Source of the DNA: Actinostola sp. cb2023
Taxonomy: Eukaryota > Cnidaria > Anthozoa > Actiniaria > Actinostolidae
Assembly (NCBI GenBank): GCA_033675265.1
Contig: JAUJYZ010000404.1
Span: 105,001-169,000 of the forward strand
Reading direction: 5' to 3'
Length of the DNA: 64,000 nucleotides
In this document: one piece after another, positions 1 through 33,000 of the stretch
How the letters are laid out: every line of letters starts with the position of its first letter
Numbering within the stretch: position 1 is the first letter of the stretch
Made by a program: the position numbers and the translations under genes
Notes under the pieces: model-generated
Told to the model about the DNA's origin: nothing
Database searches by the model: none
Seen by the model: only the letters and a program-made list of their open reading frames with translations

Positions 1-19231
<19,231 letters not shown>

Positions 19232-19313
19232 GGTGGCCTAAGAGAAGAGAGTAGGTATCATAAGAAGGATTGTAGATGTCACTCTTTTAAAAAATATAAT
19301 ATTATTTAATTAC

Positions 19314-19531
19314 AGTGTGGACACTCAAACCGTGAACACTTCAAGTTTTTTTCGAACTTTTTTTTCCGAACTTTCTATTGCCTCATACATTGTAGCCTCT
19401 CAAATGGAGCATTGAGTTTAAATACACTTAGTGATCAAAGTAAATCATTTTTCTGATCAATTTGCTCAGTGGATAATTTATAAATATGTGTTAGAAAAAA
19501 CCTAAGTGTTCACGGTTCGAGTGTCCACACT
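19314..19531. mobile_element. 218-bp MITE upstream of SF3B3 coding start
   Basis: Terminal inverted repeats AGTGTGGACACTCAAACCGT and complement (one mismatch). In the inferred first intron of SF3B3, about 80 bp upstream of the coding exon. Confidence 0.78.
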
Positions 19532-20060
19532 ATAACTCTTTAGACTAGCTTGTACCCACTTCATCATAACAATAATAGTCTTTATTAGAAAATAACTTAC
19601 ATACAAACGTGTAAGTTTACAGAGCTATAATTAACTATGTACACAAAAGAAATTTTAACAAAGTTAAATAGACATTGATTACAAATGAGCGCTTGAAATG
19701 CTCAGTACGAACGCATGACAAAATATAATCATGTCCCTGGCTAAGTAAAGTGCAGGTTATCCTCAAATAAGTTTCATATATTACCACAGTTTGCTAATGT
19801 GGAGCACTTGAGATGAAAGTTACAACCTGTACAATACGTACACAAAAGACACTCACCAGGCTCTCACGATATGAGGTTATCATATTGCGATATGATAATT
19901 TCCTATTACGAGTAATAATACAAGACCTGATACATGTAAGTTACTTTTGAGCAGTACTGTATAACATTGTTGAAGAGATGAGTTTTGATCTTGGAATTTA
20001 GATTAGATTAAATTAAAAGCCTATCTGTTTATACTTGCTGTCAAATAAAATAGTTAACAC

Positions 20061-20361
20061 TACAGTCAACTCTCTCTAAGCTAGACACCTTCATGACCAA
20101 CTTAATTACTGTCCGGCTTAGCGAGGTGTCCATATCTCAGAGATAGTTAATTTATAGTAAAATAATGCAGCAGGGACCAGACAAAGGTGGCCCAGATGGG
20201 CATGTAATAATAATGATAATAACTTTATTAACGTCTCAAAATCTTCTAGCTGGGCACAAGTGCCCTACTAATCGGGGAGACTTAAATCTAACATAATGTA
20301 AATATAAAACTAAAAAATCTAAATACAATTTATATAATTAAAGAGAGTTGATTGTACTGTA
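20061..20361. mobile_element. Pogo/mariner-like MITE split by a retroposon tail
   Basis: Left end TACAGTCAACTCTCTCTAAG then GACACC-type text, as in pogo-like families; right end AGAGAGTTGATTGTACTGTA. TA at both borders fits a TA target. A retroposon tail at about 20206-20336 is inserted within. Confidence 0.6.
20206..20336. repeat. Retroposon 3' end, reverse orientation
   Basis: AATAATGATAATAACTTTAT followed by TAACGTCTCAAAATCTTC and GCTGGGCACAAGTGCCC; looks like a LINE or SINE 3' end nested in the MITE around it. Confidence 0.5.
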
Positions 20362-20763
20362 CTTACATTTGGTGACATTTTATAGGATAACAGAATTACT
20401 TCATATATTGGTAGTATATCTAAGAGTCTGATTTGACACCATAAATGTGTACTAGTGAGTAAGCTGGTTTCAGTAGGTAAGCTTATAGTGTGTAGTGACT
20501 GTGTGAAGTAAGCTTAGTAGTAGCTAGTAAAGTAAAACACGTGCATTATCAAACCATGGTTTCCAAACCATTCATCACTTTGCTACTGTAGTCCACGGGG
20601 CAAGAGTTAGAATCACACTTTCACGTACTTTAAATACTCAATACGATCCTATCTACAGTAAATGCGATTGTGATAACATTCTATGGAATAAAAGCCACAA
20701 CTCACCATCACGTGCGTGACAAACCAAGTTACGTTTGCCGAACGTCAAACAACAATCTCTTAC

Positions 20764-20930
20764 CTCGATTTATCCAACACGTCCACAATAACAACTCTGT
20801 TTACTTCAGAATACAACTTGTGTTCCTTCCAACGCCACAACCAGCTGAAAAACCACCAAACTTCACGTTCTTTTACAAAGAATGATCAAACTGAATCAAA
20901 GTTTGGCCGCCATACTTGAGCCTCAGTGCT
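20764..20930 (-). other. Probable non-coding first exon of SF3B3
   Basis: The SF3B3 coding start is preceded directly by an acceptor (CTCTTAG|GCCACCATG, exon start 19237), so an upstream 5'-UTR exon is needed. The best partner donor on the minus strand is GAG|GTAAGA, with the exon ending at 20764. The upstream limit is a guess, near an ATGGCGGCC motif at about 20908-20916. That motif resembles a YY1 site and would otherwise start a very short upstream ORF. Inferred from splice signals only. Confidence 0.5.
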
Positions 20931-21065
20931 AACCAGTCAGCGGTAACTACCATTTGAATATGCGTTATGTACATGTCAGCGGTATTTCTAGCGTCCAGTC
21001 TCTGCGGTCGTTTGTAGACCGAGCAGTAGGAAGGAGACTAGGGAGAGAAGAAGGTTGTAGTAATA
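20931..21065. promoter_or_regulatory. Head-to-head promoter interval between SF3B3 and GCSH
   Basis: SF3B3 is read leftward and GCSH rightward from this short interval, so both promoters probably lie here and may be shared. There is no clear TATA box at a sensible distance. The GCSH side is purine-rich just before its ATG at 21066. No transcription start can be placed without RNA data. Confidence 0.5.
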
Positions 21066-24000
21066 ATGGCTGGTGTGCTACTGAGGTGCGGGTATTCTAC
21101 TCTACGAAATGTTGCTGCTAGACGAGTATTGACCTGCCAAGCACAGGCCGTTAGATCGTACTGTCTGTCAAGACAGCTTCTTGCAGGTAAATCACTAGAG
21201 TAACAACGACATCTAGACTCAAGTGGTTGGATGAAATGAATCCAGTCATTAAGCTTAAGACTAAAAGTACATTATGCAGAAGTATGGTAAAACTCATAGT
21301 CAAAGCAGGGGTTTATACTTCCAGGGCATTGAATTTGCTGTTTGCTTTGAAGGTTGCCTTGCACTCGAAGGAAACTGCAAATCTTCCCTTCACGTGAATT
21401 TAATTAAACTTTATAAGTTATAAGCTTAAGCTTATTATAACCTCGACTCAATGTCAGAACTCAACTTTTAAAATGAATCGCTGATTATCAGATTTCCTAC
21501 GTAGCGTCGAGTTCGAGCTGGACATCGAGTTGAGGAAAAAAAGTCCTGAAAGACATCAAGGCGTTTCATGTTTTGCTTGTGTTCTTTGAAGTGTGAAAAC
21601 GAAATACAGGTCGTTTCGCACAATTGCCGTTTCGCACAAGTCGTTTCGCACAAGTGCCGATTCGCACAAGTCCAGTTCGCACAAATCTAGATATCGTTCG
21701 CACAACTATCATAAGTACCTATAATATTATATGAACTTCAACTTTGTTTATTTCAAGTGATATTTCGAAGCTCTATTTCGTAAAATTCGTAAGTTATTTG
21801 GCTGTTGTGCTGTCGGATCGATGTTACGTTCAATCTTTACCGTTTGATTAATTGTTGTCTTCGCACAAACTTATATGTCATTCCCACAACTATTACTAAT
21901 TAGTATCTTCCCAACAACATTCTCAATAGACATCAGTTCGAAGAAATGAAACGACAATCTTTCAGTCGGTAATAGCCTCCTCCACAGGCAACCTTCGCTT
22001 TAGTCTCTTAGGCTTCCATCTTCGCTTTGGGCTTCCTGTGTTAGGGACAAAAAAATCGACGAGTAAAGCTCCACAGGAATCCCGAAGAGTAAAAAAAGAG
22101 AGAAAAAAGCGAAAGTTGCCTGCGGAGGAGGCTAAGTTGGTAATGTGTTTATACTTTTTCACGGACTCCCGGCCGCGTGACACACGCAAGCCCAGCTGGG
22201 CCCTAATTTTCAAAAGTGCGGACACGTTATAGGTCTATAATATAAACTAAAGACCGTCATTCGCACAGCTATGTATGTATTTGCTTATAATGATAGAAAC
22301 TTATAAAGAAACTTTATATAAACTTCAATTTTATTTTTCGAGTGATAACGGTGACATGACATAGCCGACCGTAGGCCGTAGCTGTCAATATGACGGGGGA
22401 CGCGGAAGTCATTCACACTTGCATGAGTTGGTTTTTCAAGAACGTTCCCAAGATGCACATATAAGAGTTATTTAAAAAAGGAAAATAGACCTTTTAGAAC
22501 AAGTTTTTAATTTACTTTAAGTACCGTAAAAGTAATCTAGATGTTAAACGTCGTCAAATAGAGTTCAGTATAAAGTGAGCTATGACAAGTTTATAAGGGG
22601 TCTTGAATGGTCCCCGCAAAAAGTCAGAGTCTCGCAAAATTTCAGTTCACCGACTGATAAAGTTATTTACACTTTTCATGTATAATTCTCTAATCAGAAA
22701 GAGTATACATCTGAAGTTTCCATTTTAAATCAGTCCACTTTATTTGTAGCCTCCTCTCTTTAGGACCTCACCTAAGGACGCCTGCAAAGGAGGCTACTTT
22801 ATTTGATGTTTGTTTTTATCTAGATGTCAAACGTCAAATTATTCATAAAGTGATCAGCACAAGTTACCGACCTGTCAAGTTACGTTCGAGTGATGCGTGA
22901 CAAACAACGCCATAACCACAGGTTTCGGTTTCACTGACCTATAAGTTATTTACACTTTTCCCCTGACGTTTCATGTATAATTCTAAACTCTAATCAGAAT
23001 TAGAAAGAAAGTAAACATCTGAAGCTTTCACTTTATTTGATGTTTGTTTGGATCTATCAATCACAATGAGTGAAACGTAACCACGCTTAACGTGGAACTG
23101 TTTGTTGTTTACAGTTGGGTTCCTAATTTCGTTGCTACGTTCCCGCTACGGTACGGACGAAACGGTACGGACGGGCCGGGGTCGTACGCATCTTAAACAT
23201 TTACTGAACAAAGATACGCTATATGTTACTTATGTAGCATAAAAACCTTCATATGCTATCAGTTTATTTATGGTTATAATAAATCAAGGTCTACAAGGAG
23301 ATCGAGTCAGTTGCTGGTCGGTGACAGCCGATGAAACTTACGGCGAAAGCCGCGTTCGTTCCCTTATTGTCCATTTATTATCAGTTTCTTACTTCAAGTC
23401 GGATTAATTATATAACTGGTTTCATATAAATAGATATTTCACATTGGTTCACTATCAGGCGTGAGTTCCATCCATGTTACGGCGAACCAGAGTTAGTAGC
23501 TCTCTACTAACTCTGGGCGAACTTACAGCGGACTTTGAATGAACGATCAACTGTGAACTCTGAATTGTGTAAAGTCTTGTAAACCATAATTCCTCTGTCA
23601 ATAATAACTGAAGACTGACTAGTTATTGCTTTGATACATACTGAAATGTTGATTTAGTAAAGCAACTATACATTTGTGTGAATCGTACTTGACATTGTGT
23701 GAACTGGTTCATTTCTGTGCGAAACGACCTGTGCGAAAAGGCAATTGTGCGAAACGACCGGATACCGTGAAAACAGTGTGAAGACAACTGCAAAAGATCG
23801 TTGCAATCTACGATCGATGGCGGTCATGTATGCAGCACAGGCACATGTAGCCCGATATTCCTGATACCTATTCTCGGTGTTTCTTGGTGTTGCAGTCTGC
23901 ATTGTATTCTTGGTTAGGTTTCTTTGTATGCAGGGTATTGTTTTGGTTCAAGTTCATTCTTCTCGTCCTTTGTGTTCATTGCCTAACGTCATCTGGTGTT

Positions 24001-27000
24001 CTGCAACACCAGAAACCTCCCTATTCTCCTGCAATATACCATTTTCTCATTCGCTTGACTGCCCTTCAAGCAAAAGGACCAAGTTGAGGCTAACCTTGTA
24101 GCTTCAATCCATTGTACCTTACTCAACGTTAGCCTCAACTTGGTCCTTTTGCTTGAAGGGCAGTCAAGCGAATGAGAAAATGGTAAGCTTACAGCGATTG
24201 AATAAGTTAGCATTCTGTACTTACTTTAAAGAAGGAGTTTTTACAACTAGACTTGGTCCAACTTCAATTCAATAAAATAAATAAAACAAAAAATAACCCT
24301 CCGGGGAACTATTCAAATTCAAATTAGGATGTTGAAATTCATACCTGTTCGTACATCTATGACTGCATACCGTAGAATCCCGGTTATAAGCCCCCCGATT
24401 ATATACTTTGTAAGCCCACCACAAAACCCTTACGAAGTTATATATGTCCAGGGCTTATAACCGGGATTCTACGGTATATTATAATATGAGATTTTGGAGA
24501 TGCTAAATTAATGACACTCCAAAACTATTATAATTACCTATACTCTGAAACAATGCAAATAGGGTACAACTACCAGCCAAATGAATTTGAATGAACTAAT
24601 TTGAATGGTCGTTCTCCTGGGGGTTCCCATACACCATGATACTACTGTGGTTATAGGTTTAGGGAAATGGTAGGGTTAGACATTGAATTGATCAAGGGTG
24701 CTGTGCCACGTACACTCTATGACATTTGTTCACTGGACCATTCTAATCTGTGATATTAATACCTTACAACAGTTGAGTGCTATATAATGTCTATCATTCC
24801 ACCATACAGGACAATGCTACCATCATGTTAGTCAACAATGAACTACCAAGTTACTTTGCTGCATGTTGTTGTAATGATTAATCTATAAGGACAATGCTAC
24901 CATCATGTTAGTCAACAATGAACTACCAAGTTACTTTGCTGCATGTTGTTGTAATGATTAATCTATAAGGACAATGCTACCATCATGTTAGTCAACAATG
25001 AACAATTACAAAGTTACTTTGCTGCATGTTGTTGTAATGATTAATCTATAAGGACAATGCTACCATCATGTTAGTCAACAATGAACTACCAAGTTACTTT
25101 GCTGCATGTTGTTGTAATGATTAATCTATAAGGACAATGCTACCATCATGTTAGTCAACAATGAACTACCAAGTTACTTTGCTGCATGTTGTTGTAATGA
25201 TTAATCTATAAGGACAATGCTACCATCATGTTAGTCAACAATGAACTACCAAGTTACTTTGCTGCATGTTGTTGTAATGATTAATCTATAAGGACAATGC
25301 TACCATCATGTTAGTCAACAATGAACTACCAAGTTACTTTGCTGCATGTTGTTGTAATGATTAATCTATAAGGACAATGCTACCATCATGTTAGTCAACA
25401 ATGAACTACCAAGTTACTTTGCTGCATGTTGTTGTGCCTTGTAATGATTAATCTATAAGGACAATGCTACCATCATGTTAGTCAACAATGAACTACCAAG
25501 TTACTTTGCTGCATGTTGTTGTGCCTTGTAATGATTAATCTATAAGGACAATGCTACCATCATGTTAGTCAACAACGAACTACCAAGTTACTTTGCTGCA
25601 TGTTGTTGTAATGATTAATCTATAAGGACAATGCTACCATCATGTTAGTCAACAATGAACTACCAAGTTACTTTGCTGCATGTTGTTGTAATGATTAATC
25701 TATAAGGACAATGCTACCATCATGTTAGTCAACAATGAACTACCAAGTTACTTTGCTGCATGTTGTTGTAATGATTAATCTATAAGGACAATGCTACCAT
25801 CATGTTAGTCAACAATGAACTACCAAGTTACTTTGCTGCATGTTGTTGTAATGATTAATCTATAAGGACAATGCTACCATCATGTTAGTCAACAATGAAC
25901 TACCAAGTTACTTTGCTGCATGTTGTTGTAATGATTAATCTATAAGGACAATGCTACCATCATGTTAGTCAACAATGAACTACCAAGTTACTTTGCTGCA
26001 TGTTGTTGTAATGATTAATCTATAAGGACAATGCTACCATCATGTTAGTCAACAATGAACTACCAAGTTACTTTGCTGCATGTTGTTGTAATGATTAATC
26101 TATAAGGACAATGCTACCATCATGTTAGTCAACAATGAACTACCAAGTTACTTTGCTGCATGTTGTTGTGCCTTGTAATGATTAATCTATAAGGACAATG
26201 CTACCATCATGTTAGTCAACAATGAACTACCAAGTTACTTTGCTGCATGTTGTTGTGCCTTGTAATGATTAATCTATAAGGACAATGCTACCATCATGTT
26301 AGTCAACAATGAACTACCAAGTTACTTTGCTGCATGTTGTTGTAATGATTAATCTATAAGGACAATGCTACCATCATGTTAGTCAACAATGAACTACCAA
26401 GTTACTTTGCTGCATGTTGTTGTAATGATTAATCTATAAGGACAATGCTACCATCATGTTAGTCAACAATGAACTACCAAGTTACTTTGCTCATGTTGTT
26501 GTAATGATTAATCTATAAGGACAATGCTACCATCATGTTAGTCAACAATGAACTACCAAGTTACTTTGCTGCATGTTGTTGTAATGATTAATCTATAAGG
26601 ACAATGCTACCATCATGTTAGTCAACAATGAACTACCAAGTTACTTTGCTGCATGTTGTTGTGCCTTGTAATGATTAATCTATAAGGACAATGCTACCAT
26701 CATGTTAGTCAACAATGAACTACCAAGTTACTTTGCTGCATGTTGTTGTGCCTTGTAATGATTAATCTATAAGGACAATGCTACCATCATGTTAGTCAAC
26801 AATGAACTACCAAGTTACTTTGCTGCATGTTGTTGTAATGATTAATCTATAAGGACAATGCTACCATCATGTTAGTCAACAATGAACTACCAAGTTACTT
26901 TGCTGCATGTTGTTGTGCCTTGTAATGATTAATCTATAAGGACAATGCTACCATCATGTTAGTCAACAATGAACTACCAAGTTACTTTGCTGCATGTTGT

Positions 27001-30000
27001 TGTGCCTTGTAATGATTAATCTATAAGGACAATGCTACCATCATGTTAGTCAACAATGAACTACCAAGTTACTTTGCTGCATGTTGTTGTGCCTTGTAAT
27101 GATTAATCTATAAGGACAATGCTACCATCATGTTAGTCAACAATGAACTACCAAGTTACTTTGCTGCATGTTGTTGTAATGATTAATCTATAAGGACAAT
27201 GCTACCATCATGTTAGTCAACAATGAACTACCAAGTTACTTTGCTGCATGTTGTTGTAATGATTAATCTATAAGGACAATGCTACCATCATGTTAGTCAA
27301 CAATGAACTACCAAGTTACTTTGCTGCATGTTGTTGTAATGATTAATCTATAAGGACAATGCTACCATCATGTTAGTCAACAATGAACTACCAAGTTACT
27401 TTGCTGCATGTTGTTGTAATGATTAATCTATAAGGACAATGCTACCATCATGTTAGTCAACAATGAACTACCAAGTTACTTTGCTGCATGTTGTTGTAAT
27501 GATTAATCTATAAGGACAATGCTACCATCATGTTAGTCAACAATGAACTACCAAGTTACTTTGCTGCATGTTGTTGTAATGATTAATCTATAAGGACAAT
27601 GCTACCATCATGTTAGTCAACAATGAACTACCAAGTTACTTTGCTGCATGTTGTTGTAATGATTAATCTATAAGGACAATGCTACCATCATGTTAGTCAA
27701 CAATGAACTACCAAGTTACTTTGCTGCATGTTGTTTGCCTTGTAATGATTAATCTATAAGGACAATGCTACCATCATGTTAGTCAACAATGAACTACCAA
27801 GTTACTTTGCTGCATGTTGTTGTAATGATTAATCTATAAGGACAATGCTACCATCATGTTAGTCAACAATGAACTACCAAGTTACTTTGCTGCATGTTGT
27901 TGTAATGATTAATCTATAAGGACAATGCTACCATCATGTTAGTCAACAATGAACTACCAAGTTACTTTGCTGCATGTTGTTGTAATGATTAATCTATAAG
28001 GACAATGCTACCATCATGTTAGTCAACAATGAACTACCAAGTTACTTTGCTGCATGTTGTTGTAATGATTAATCTATAAGGACAATGCTACCATCATGTT
28101 AGTCAACAATGAACTACCAAGTTACTTTGCTGCATGTTGTTGTAATGATTAATCTATAAGGACAATGCTACCATCATGTTAGTCAACAATGAACTACCAA
28201 GTTACTTTGCTGCATGTTGTTGTAATGATTAATCTATAAGGACAATGCTACCATCATGTTAGTCAACAATGAACTACCAAGTTACTTTGCTGCATGTTGT
28301 TGTAATGATTAATCTATAAGGACAATGCTACCATCATGTTAGTCAACAATGAACTACCAAGTTACTTTGCTGCATGTTGTTGTGCCTTGTAATGATTAAT
28401 CTATAAGGACAATGCTACCATCATGTTAGTCAACAATGAACTACCAAGTTACTTTGCTGCATGTTGTTGTAATGATTAATCTATAAGGACAATGCTACCA
28501 TCATGTTAGTCAACAATGAACTACCAAGTTACTTTGCTGCATGTTGTTGTAATGATTAATCTATAAGGACAATGCTACCATCATGTTAGTCAACAATGAA
28601 CTACCAAGTTACTTTGCTGCATGTTGTTGTAATGATTAATCTATAAGGACAATGCTACCATCATGTTAGTCAACAATGAACTACCAAGTTACTTTGCTGC
28701 ATGTTGTTGTGCCTTGTAATGATTAATCTATAAGGACAATGCTACCATCATGTTAGTCAACAATGAACTACCAAGTTACTTTGCTGCATGTTGTTGTAAT
28801 GATTAATCTATAAGGACAATGCTACCATCATGTTAGTCAACAATGAACTACCAAGTTACTTTGCTGCATGTTGTTGTAATGATTAATCTATAAGGACAAT
28901 GCTACCATCATGTTAGTCAACAATGAACTACCAAGTTACTTTGCTGCATGTTGTTGTAATGATTAATCTATAAGGACAATGCTACCATCATGTTAGTCAA
29001 CAATGAACTACCAAGTTACTTTGCTGCATGTTGTTGTAATGATTAATCTATAAGGACAATGCTACCATCATGTTAGTCAACAATGAACTACCAAGTTACT
29101 TTGCTGCATGTTGTTGTAATGATTAATCTATAAGGACAATGCTACCATCATGTTAGTCAACAATGAACTACCAAGTTACTTTGCTGCATGTTGTTGTAAT
29201 GATTAATCTATAAGGACAATGCTACCATCATGTTAGTCAACAATGAACTACCAAGTTACTTTGCTGCATGTTGTTGTAATGATTAATCTATAAGGACAAT
29301 GCTACCATCATGTTAGTCAACAATGAACTACCAAGTTACTTTGCTGCATGTTGTTGTAATGATTAATCTATAAGGACAATGCTACCATCATGTTAGTCAA
29401 CAATGAACTACCAAGTTACTTTGCTGCATGTTGTTGTAATGATTAATCTATAAGGACAATGCTACCATCATGTTAGTCAACAATGAACTACCAAGTTACT
29501 TTGCTGCATGTTGTTGTAATGATTAATCTATAAGGACAATGCTACCATCATGTTAGTCAACAATGAACTACCAAGTTACTTTGCTGCATGTTGTTGTAAT
29601 GATTAATCTATAAGGACAATGCTACCATCATGTTAGTCAACAATGAACTACCAAGTTACTTTGCTGCATGTTGTTGTGCCTTGTAATGATTAATCTATAA
29701 GGACAATGCTACCATCATGTTAGTCAACAATGAACTACCAAGTTACTTTGCTGCATGTTGTTGTGCCTTGTAATGATTAATCTATAAGGACAATGCTACC
29801 ATCATGTTAGTCAACAATGAACTACCAAGTTACTTTGCTGCATGTTGTTGTGCCTTGTAATGATTAATCTATAAGGACAATGCTACCATCATGTTAGTCA
29901 ACAATGAACTACCAAGTTACTTTGCTGCATGTTGTTGTAATGATTAATCTATAAGGACAATGCTACCATCATGTTAGTCAACAATGAACTACCAAGTTAC

Positions 30001-33000
30001 TTTGCTGCATGTTGTTGTAATGATTAATCTATAAGGACAATGCTACCATCATGTTAGTCAACAATGAACTACCAAGTTACTTTGCTGCATGTTGTTGTAA
30101 TGATTAATCTATAAGGACAATGCTACCATCATGTTAGTCAACAATGAACTACCAAGTTACTTTGCTGCATGTTGTTGTAATGATTAATCTATAAGGACAA
30201 TGCTACCATCATGTTAGTCAACAATGAACTACCAAGTTACTTTGCTGCATGTTGTTGTGCCTTGTAATGATTAATCTATAAGGACAATGCTACCATCATG
30301 TTAGTCAACAATGAACTACCAAGTTACTTTGCTGCATGTTGTTGTGCCTTGTAATGATTAATCTATAAGGACAATGCTACCATCATGTTAGTCAACAATG
30401 AACTACCAAGTTACTTTGCTGCATGTTGTTGTGCCTTGTAATGATTAATCTATAAGGACAATGCTACCATCATGTTAGTCAACAATGAACTACCAAGTTA
30501 CTTTGCTGCATGTTGTTGTAATGATTAATCTATAAGGACAATGCTACCATCATGTTAGTCAACAATGAACTACCAAGTTACTTTGCTGCATGTTGTTGTA
30601 ATGATTAATCTATAAGGACAATGCTACCATCATGTTAGTCAACAATGAACTACCAAGTTACTTTGCTGCATGTTGTTGTAATGATTAATCTATAAGGACA
30701 ATGCTACCATCATGTTAGTCAACAATGAACTACCAAGTTACTTTGCTGCATGTTGTTGTAATGATTAATCTATAAGGACAATGCTACCATCATGTTAGTC
30801 AACAATGAACTACCAAGTTACTTTGCTGCATGTTGTTGTAATGATTAATCTATAAGGACAATGCTACCATCATGTTAGTCAACAATGAACTACCAAGTTA
30901 CTTTGCTGCATGTTGTTGTAATGATTAATCTATAAGGACAATGCTACCATCATGTTAGTCAACAATGAACTACCAAGTTACTTTGCTGCATGTTGTTGTA
31001 ATGATTAATCTATAAGGACAATGCTACCATCATGTTAGTCAACAATGAACTACCAAGTTACTTTGCTGCATGTTGTTGTAATGATTAATCTATAAGGACA
31101 ATGCTACCATCATGTTAGTCAACAATGAACTACCAAGTTACTTTGCTGCATGTTGTTGTGCCTTGTAATGATTAATCTATAAGGACAATGCTACCATCAT
31201 GTTAGTCAACAATGAACTACCAAGTTACTTTGCTGCATGTTGTTGTGCCTTGTAATGATTAATCTATAAGGACAATGCTACCATCATGTTAGTCAACAAT
31301 GAACTACCAAGTTACTTTGCTGCATGTTGTTGTGCCTTGTAATGATTAATCTATAAGGACAATGCTACCATCATGTTAGTCAACAATGAACTACCAAGTT
31401 ACTTTGCTGCATGTTGTTGTAATGATTAATCTATAAGGACAATGCTACCATCATGTTAGTCAACAATGAACTACCAAGTTACTTTGCTGCATGTTGTTGT
31501 AATGATTAATCTATAAGGACAATGCTACCATCATGTTAGTCAACAATGAACTACCAAGTTACTTTGCTGCATGTTGTTGTGCCTTGTAATGATTAATCTA
31601 TAAGGACAATGCTACCATCATGTTAGTCAACAATGAACTACCAAGTTACTTTGCTGCATGTTGTTGTAATGATTAATCTATAAGGACAATGCTACCATCA
31701 TGTTAGTCAACAATGAACTACCAAGTTACTTTGCTGCATGTTGTTGTAATGATTAATCTATAAGGACAATGCTACCATCATGTTAGTCAACAATGAACTA
31801 CCAAGTTACTTTGCTGCATGTTGTTGTAATGATTAATCTATAAGGACAATGCTACCATCATGTTAGTCAACAATGAACTACCAAGTTACTTTGCTGCATG
31901 TTGTTGTAATGATTAATCTATAAGGACAATGCTACCATCATGTTAGTCAACAATGAACTACCAAGTTACTTTGCTGCATGTTGTTGTGCCTTGTAATGAT
32001 TAATCTATAAGGACAATGCTACCATCATGTTAGTCAACAATGAACTACCAAGTTACTTTGCTGCATGTTGTTGTAATGATTAATCTATAAGGACAATGCT
32101 ACCATCATGTTAGTCAACAATGAACTACCAAGTTACTTTGCTGCATGTTGTTGTGCCTTGTAATGATTAATCTATAAGGACAATGCTACCATCATGTTAG
32201 TCAACAATGAACTACCAAGTTACTTTGCTGCATGTTGTTGTAATGATTAATCTATAAGGACAATGCTACCATCATGTTAGTCAACAATGAACTACCAAGT
32301 TACTTTGCTGCATGTTGTTGTAATGATTAATCTATAAGGACAATGCTACCATCATGTTAGTCAACAATGAACTACCAAGTTACTTTGCTGCATGTTGTTG
32401 TAATGATTAATCTATAAGGACAATGCTACCATCATGTTAGTCAACAATGAACTACCAAGTTACTTTGCTGCATGTTGTTGTAATGATTAATCTATAAGGA
32501 CAATGCTACCATCATGTTAGTCAACAATGAACTACCAAGTTACTTTGCTGCATGTTGTTGTAATGATTAATCTATAAGGACAATGCTACCATCATGTTAG
32601 TCAACAATGAACTACCAAGTTACTTTGCTGCATGTTGTTGTGCCTTGTAATGATTAATCTATAAGGACAATGCTACCATCATGTTAGTCAACAATGAACT
32701 ACCAAGTTACTTTGCTGCATGTTGTTGTAATGATTAATCTATAAGGACAATGCTACCATCATGTTAGTCAACAATGAACTACCAAGTTACTTTGCTGCAT
32801 GTTGTTGTAATGATTAATCTATAAGGACAATGCTACCATCATGTTAGTCAACAATGAACTACCAAGTTACTTTGCTGCATGTTGTTGTAATGATTAATCT
32901 ATAAGGACAATGCTACCATCATGTTAGTCAACAATGAACTACCAAGTTACTTTGCTGCATGTTGTTGTGCCTTGTAATGATTAATCTATAAGGACAATGC

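Larger units (their letters stand above)
21609..23759. mobile_element. 2.15-kb element with TTCGCAC-rich inverted ends
   Basis: The left end GGTCGTTTCGCACAATTGCC and the complementary right end match over about 29 bp with one difference. Several further TTCGCAC copies lie inside the left end (21620-21710). The interior has a diverged direct duplication (about 22535-22740 and 22818-23045) and smaller foldbacks. No ORF of note, so non-autonomous. No clear target-site duplication. In GCSH intron 1. Confidence 0.72.

Noticed and set aside
23666..24213. Overlapping ORFs on both strands
   Set aside because: They cover the ends of transposon-like inverted repeats and lack conserved protein text.
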